Positions 6,256 to 8,462 of a DNA stretch of 8,462 nt are shown one piece after another. Source of the DNA: Acidobacteriota bacterium (lineage in GTDB: Bacteria > Acidobacteriota > Thermoanaerobaculia > Gp7-AA8); NCBI GenBank assembly GCA_003223695.1, contig QHVY01000261.1, positions 1,908 through 10,369 on the forward strand, written 5' to 3'. A program made the translations under genes and the position numbers. How positions within the stretch are numbered: the first letter of the stretch is position 1; every line of letters starts with the position of its first letter. Below the pieces are notes generated by a model, which was not told the origin of the DNA, did not search any database, and worked only from the letters and a program-made list of their open reading frames with translations.

Positions 6256-6463
6256 ACACGACGCCGTCGATGCTCTGGCTCGCGGATGCATCGCCGGATT
6301 CGATCATTCCCGCGTAGCGCATCCATGGCTTGGATGGATCGGCGGGCAGGAGGGGACGAAGCGACCGGCGGAGAAGTTCTGCGAGCGAGATCCCGAGCCG
6401 CTCCGCTTCCCGATGAGCAGCTTCATATTCTTCTTCACTGAGACTGATCTGCGTGCGGATCAT
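6239..6463 (-). CDS. vapB: VapB-like ribbon-helix-helix antitoxin
   Basis: This is a 74-residue protein. Residues 1-38 (MIRTQISLSEEEYEAAHREA, then ERLGISLAELLRRSLR) form a ribbon-helix-helix DNA-binding domain of the CopG/Arc type, with the beta strand R-T-Q-I-S-L and helices before and after the G-I-S turn. The tail (KPWMRYAGMIESGDASAS and the following residues to Gly71) is the toxin-wrapping region seen in antitoxins paired with PIN toxins. It neutralises VapC and, as a dimer, should repress its own promoter. A perfect 10-base inverted repeat two bases upstream of its ATG is the natural operator. A weak ribosome binding site (AGGGA, ten bases before the ATG) lies in the spacer of that palindrome. 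Confidence 0.9.
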   Translation of the reverse strand: MIRTQISLSEEEYEAAHREAERLGISLAELLRRSLRPLLPADPSKPWMRYAGMIESGDASASQSIDGVVYGQKE

Positions 6464-6464
6464 A

Positions 6465-6493
6465 TGATAACATTCCCTGCATAAATGTTATCA
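6465..6493. promoter_or_regulatory. Palindromic operator of the vapBC module
   Basis: TGATAACATT (6465-6474) and AATGTTATCA (6484-6493) are perfect reverse complements separated by nine bases. The palindrome lies immediately upstream of the antitoxin start codon and covers its putative ribosome binding site. Ribbon-helix-helix antitoxins bind such repeats, so autoregulation is the simplest reading; this role is inferred. Confidence 0.72.
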
Positions 6494-6507
6494 CAGCACG
6501 TGCCCGT

Positions 6508-6537
6508 TTGACACCCTTGAATCGCAACTTCTAGAAT
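6508..6537 (+). promoter_or_regulatory. Sigma70-type promoter of the sdh operon
   Basis: TTGACA (6508-6513) matches the -35 consensus exactly and TAGAAT (6532-6537) matches five of six -10 bases, with an 18-base spacer. Transcription would begin near 6544, giving a leader of only about 16 bases before the GTG at 6560. This fits the absence of a strong ribosome binding site there. Confidence 0.65.
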
Positions 6538-6559
6538 TTTCCCGCCTCCCGAAACTGAT

Positions 6560-7318
6560 GTGAGCGATTCATCGAATTCGGTTGCCGTCCGGTGGGGGAC
6601 CACCGATCGCCGGGATCTCTGGTGGATCGATCCGCTTCTGACGCTGCTAGTGCTGAGCGCATTCGTGATCTACGCCACGTTGCGCGCGTTGATGAATCGC
6701 GATTACGAGGTTGGAGAGCTCCTCTCCCCGTTCTACTCGCCGAACCTCGGTCACTGGACTCCGCTACCGCAGTGGCTCTCGCCGGCGATGTTGATCCTAT
6801 GGGCGCCGGGAGGATTTCGTCTGACCTGTTACTACTACCGCAAGGCGTACTACCGTTCTTTCACACTCCATCCTCCAGGCTGCGCTGTCGCTGAAGGAGC
6901 GCGAGGCGAGTATCACGGCGAGACTGCATTTCCACTGATCCTGCAGAACTTGCATCGCTATCTGTTGTACTTCGCATTGATCGTTCTGCTTTTTCTTTGG
7001 TACGACGTGTGGCGCGCGTTGTGGCCGGGAGGAGAGTTCGGCGTTACGGTGGGCACGCTGGTTTTGGCTGCGAATTCCGCGCTGCTCACCGGATACACAT
7101 TCTCCTGTCACTCTCTACGCCATCTCGTTGGCGGTCAGGTCGATTGCTTTTCAGCCAACGCTGTCTGTCGAGCGCGCTACCGCGCTTTTGGACGGCTGTC
7201 GTCGCTGAATGAACATCACATGTTGTGGGCGTGGACGAGCTTGTTCGGTGTGATGTTCGCTGACTTCTACGTCTGGATGGTCGCCAGCGGCAGAATCGTG
7301 AACTGGAGAATCTTCTGA
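6560..7318 (+). CDS. sdhC: Succinate dehydrogenase membrane anchor, Sdh1-type (five-helix SdhC-like)
   Basis: This is a 252-residue integral membrane protein with five hydrophobic helices, near residues 24-44, 73-90, 132-152, 160-183 and 222-243. Between helices 2 and 3 is a conserved-looking segment FRLTCYYYRKAYYRSF (86-101) followed by LHPPGCAV and GETAFPLILQNLHRY. Histidines at helix ends (His132, His184, His188, His219, His220) are candidate haem b ligands. Pattern and position directly before an Sdh1-type flavoprotein gene match the single-chain, di-haem, five-helix anchor of mycobacterial Sdh1 (the Rv0249c type), which passes electrons from the iron-sulfur subunit to menaquinone or ubiquinone. 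The start is GTG at 6560, consistent with the promoter at 6508-6537; no strong ribosome binding site is visible. The assignment rests on recalled family patterns plus the neighbour. Confidence 0.85.
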   Translation: MSDSSNSVAVRWGTTDRRDLWWIDPLLTLLVLSAFVIYATLRALMNRDYEVGELLSPFYSPNLGHWTPLPQWLSPAMLILWAPGGFRLTCYYYRKAYYRSFTLHPPGCAVAEGARGEYHGETAFPLILQNLHRYLLYFALIVLLFLWYDVWRALWPGGEFGVTVGTLVLAANSALLTGYTFSCHSLRHLVGGQVDCFSANAVCRARYRAFGRLSSLNEHHMLWAWTSLFGVMFADFYVWMVASGRIVNWRIF

Positions 7319-7320
7319 AG

Positions 7321-7434
7321 CCCCCTCATCCGGCCTCCGGCCACCTTCTCCCCGCCAGCGGGGAGAAGGATCTCGCGCGAGTTCCCTCGCCCCGCGAAGC
7401 GGGGAGAGGGTGCCGCGAAGCGGCGGGTGAGGGG
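7321..7434. repeat. Multi-branched palindromic intergenic repeat between sdhC and sdhA
   Basis: An outer stem, CCCCTCA (7322-7328) with TGAGGGG (7428-7434), encloses three hairpins. They are CCTTCTCCCCG / CGGGGAGAAGG (7344-7354 and 7359-7369, loop CCAG); CCCTC-G-CCCCGC / GCGGGG-A-GAGGG (7384-7410, loop GAA, one mismatch); and GCCGC / GCGGC (7412-7424, loop GAA). The opening words (CCCTCATCCGGCC, CCTTCTCCCC) resemble the widespread RIME-like intergenic repeats reported in several bacterial groups, which is from recall. It fills nearly the whole 122-base gap and contains the sdhA ribosome binding site in its closing stem. Confidence 0.85.
7429..7434 (+). promoter_or_regulatory. Ribosome binding site of sdhA, inside the repeat
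   Basis: GAGGGG lies six bases before the ATG at 7441. It is also the 3' arm of the outer stem of the multi-branched repeat, pairing with 7322-7327, so folding of the leader could hide it. Confidence 0.65.
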
Positions 7435-7440
7435 CGCTAA

Positions 7441-8462
7441 ATGGAAAAGTACGAGCGGCATCAATTTGACGTCATCGTGGTCGGCGCCGGAGGCGCGGGA
7501 CTACGCGCCGCGATCGAATCCTCGGCCCTCGGCGCGAAGACGGCGCTGGTCTGCAAAAGTCTTCTCGGCAAAGCGCACACCGTGATGGCCGAGGGGGGGA
7601 TTGCGGCGGCTCTAGCGCATGTCGATCCGCAGGACAACTGGCAGACGCATTTTCGCGACACGATGAAAGGCGGCCAGTTCCTCAACCATTGGCGGATGGC
7701 CCAGCTCCACGCGCAGGAAGCACCCGATCGTGTGCGGGAGCTCGAGCAATGGGGTGCGGTGTTCGATCGAACGAAGGACGGACGCATTCTGCAGCGCGCC
7801 TTCGGCGGTCACACTTGGAAACGCCTTGCGCACGTCGGCGATCGCACCGGCCTGGAGATGATCCGCACGCTGCAGGATCGCGGCGTTCATCAAGGCATCG
7901 ATGTCTTCATGGAGTGCACCGTGGTCGGCCTGCTCAAAGATGGCGATCGAGTCAGCGGCGCGCTCGCCTACTGGCGCGAGACTGGCCGCTTCGTCGTCTT
8001 CCGCGCAAAGGCCGTCGTGCTGGCGACCGGCGGCTACGGCAAAGCGTGGAAAGTGACATCGAATTCATGGGAGTACACCGGCGATGGTCACGCGCTCGCC
8101 TACGAAGCGGGAGCGGAGCTGATCGACATGGAGTTCTTTCAATTTCATCCGACCGGAATGATCTGGCCGCCCGGCGTAATGGGAATTCTGATTACCGAAG
8201 CCGTCCGCGGCGAAGGAGGTGTTCTCACCAACTCGAACGGCGAGCGCTTCATGTGGAAGTATCTGCCGGAGAACAAGCGCAAGGAGTTTGCGGAGACTCC
8301 GGAGGAAGCGCAGACATGGGTGGAGATGGTCGTCGCTGGCAAGCAGACCGACGCTCGCCGGCCACCCGAACTGTCGACACGCGACAACGTCGCTCGCGCG
8401 ATTTACACAGAGGTCAAAGAAGGGCGCGGTACACCGCACGGCGGCGTTTGGCTGGACATCAG
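7441..8462 (+). CDS. sdhA: Succinate dehydrogenase flavoprotein subunit, Sdh1-type (5' part)
   Basis: The frame is open from the ATG at 7441 to the window edge (340 codons of an expected 600-odd), so the C-terminal part is missing here. The FAD-binding Rossmann motif is V-V-G-A-G-G-A-G (13-20). His46 in KAHTVMAEGG is the residue expected to carry covalent FAD. His236 in FQFHPTGM and Arg256 in ITEAVRGEGG are the substrate-binding and proton-transfer positions. The enzyme oxidises succinate to fumarate at the inner face of the cytoplasmic membrane. The opening (MEKYERHQFDVIVVGAGGAG), DNWQTHFRDTMKGG and VTSNSWEYTGDGHALAYEAG closely follow the mycobacterial Sdh1 flavoprotein as I recall it. Around residues 141-147 it appears shorter than that protein, lacking an acidic loop. 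Its ribosome binding site is in the upstream repeat. sdhB is expected downstream, outside the window. Confidence 0.95.
   Translation, partial: MEKYERHQFDVIVVGAGGAGLRAAIESSALGAKTALVCKSLLGKAHTVMAEGGIAAALAHVDPQDNWQTHFRDTMKGGQFLNHWRMAQLHAQEAPDRVRELEQWGAVFDRTKDGRILQRAFGGHTWKRLAHVGDRTGLEMIRTLQDRGVHQGIDVFMECTVVGLLKDGDRVSGALAYWRETGRFVVFRAKAVVLATGGYGKAWKVTSNSWEYTGDGHALAYEAGAELIDMEFFQFHPTGMIWPPGVMGILITEAVRGEGGVLTNSNGERFMWKYLPENKRKEFAETPEEAQTWVEMVVAGKQTDARRPPELSTRDNVARAIYTEVKEGRGTPHGGVWLDI

Noticed and set aside
7321..7440. CRISPR array or tandem repeat array
   Set aside because: The similar words are the arms of hairpins rather than regularly spaced direct repeats with spacers.

Overview
The window (about 60% G+C by eye, dense coding, soil-bacterium style intergenic palindromes) comes from a bacterium with an outer membrane, because it carries a complete Pqi-type inter-membrane lipid transport operon with a lipoprotein subunit. 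The succinate dehydrogenase genes at the right end are of the type best known as mycobacterial Sdh1, which also occurs in several non-proteobacterial Gram-negative phyla. Acidobacteriota or a neighbouring phylum is my best guess; this is inference and I cannot fix the taxon.

Layout. Left edge, plus strand: the 3' part of a DoxX-like membrane protein gene, then a small VOC-fold protein gene. These converge on a block of six minus-strand genes which, in transcription order from right to left, are a VapB-like ribbon-helix-helix antitoxin, a VapC-like PIN toxin, pqiA, pqiB, pqiC and a large secreted protein of unknown function. Most junctions are tight: vapB/vapC overlap by 17 nt, pqiB/pqiC by 4 nt, and pqiC and the unknown gene share one base (TGATG). 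The unknown gene therefore looks like a fourth, co-translated member of the Pqi operon. Right part, plus strand: a convincing sigma70-type promoter, a five-helix succinate dehydrogenase membrane anchor gene, a 115-base multi-hairpin repeat, and the start of the flavoprotein gene sdhA, which runs off the window.

How the genes work together. PqiA (multi-pass inner-membrane protein with two zinc ribbons), PqiB (single-span protein with three MCE domains and a coiled-coil tail) and PqiC (outer-membrane lipoprotein) are expected to form a periplasm-spanning lipid conduit. The fourth protein has a signal peptide and reads as largely beta-strand, so a periplasmic partner role is plausible but unproven. 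The SdhC-like anchor and SdhA feed electrons from succinate into the quinone pool.

The most unusual content is non-coding. A 55-base three-way-junction repeat occurs twice in inverted orientation around pqiB-pqiC-unknown, and one copy supplies the stop codons of two converging genes. A second repeat of 30 to 37 bases sits just upstream of the starts of both pqiA and pqiB. A 7-base tandem repeat lies inside the signal peptide of pqiC and could make it phase-variable. A long multi-branched repeat before sdhA carries the sdhA ribosome binding site in the arm of its closing stem. A perfect 10-base palindrome lies at the start of the antitoxin gene. I saw no RNA genes, CRISPR array, transposase or integrase.
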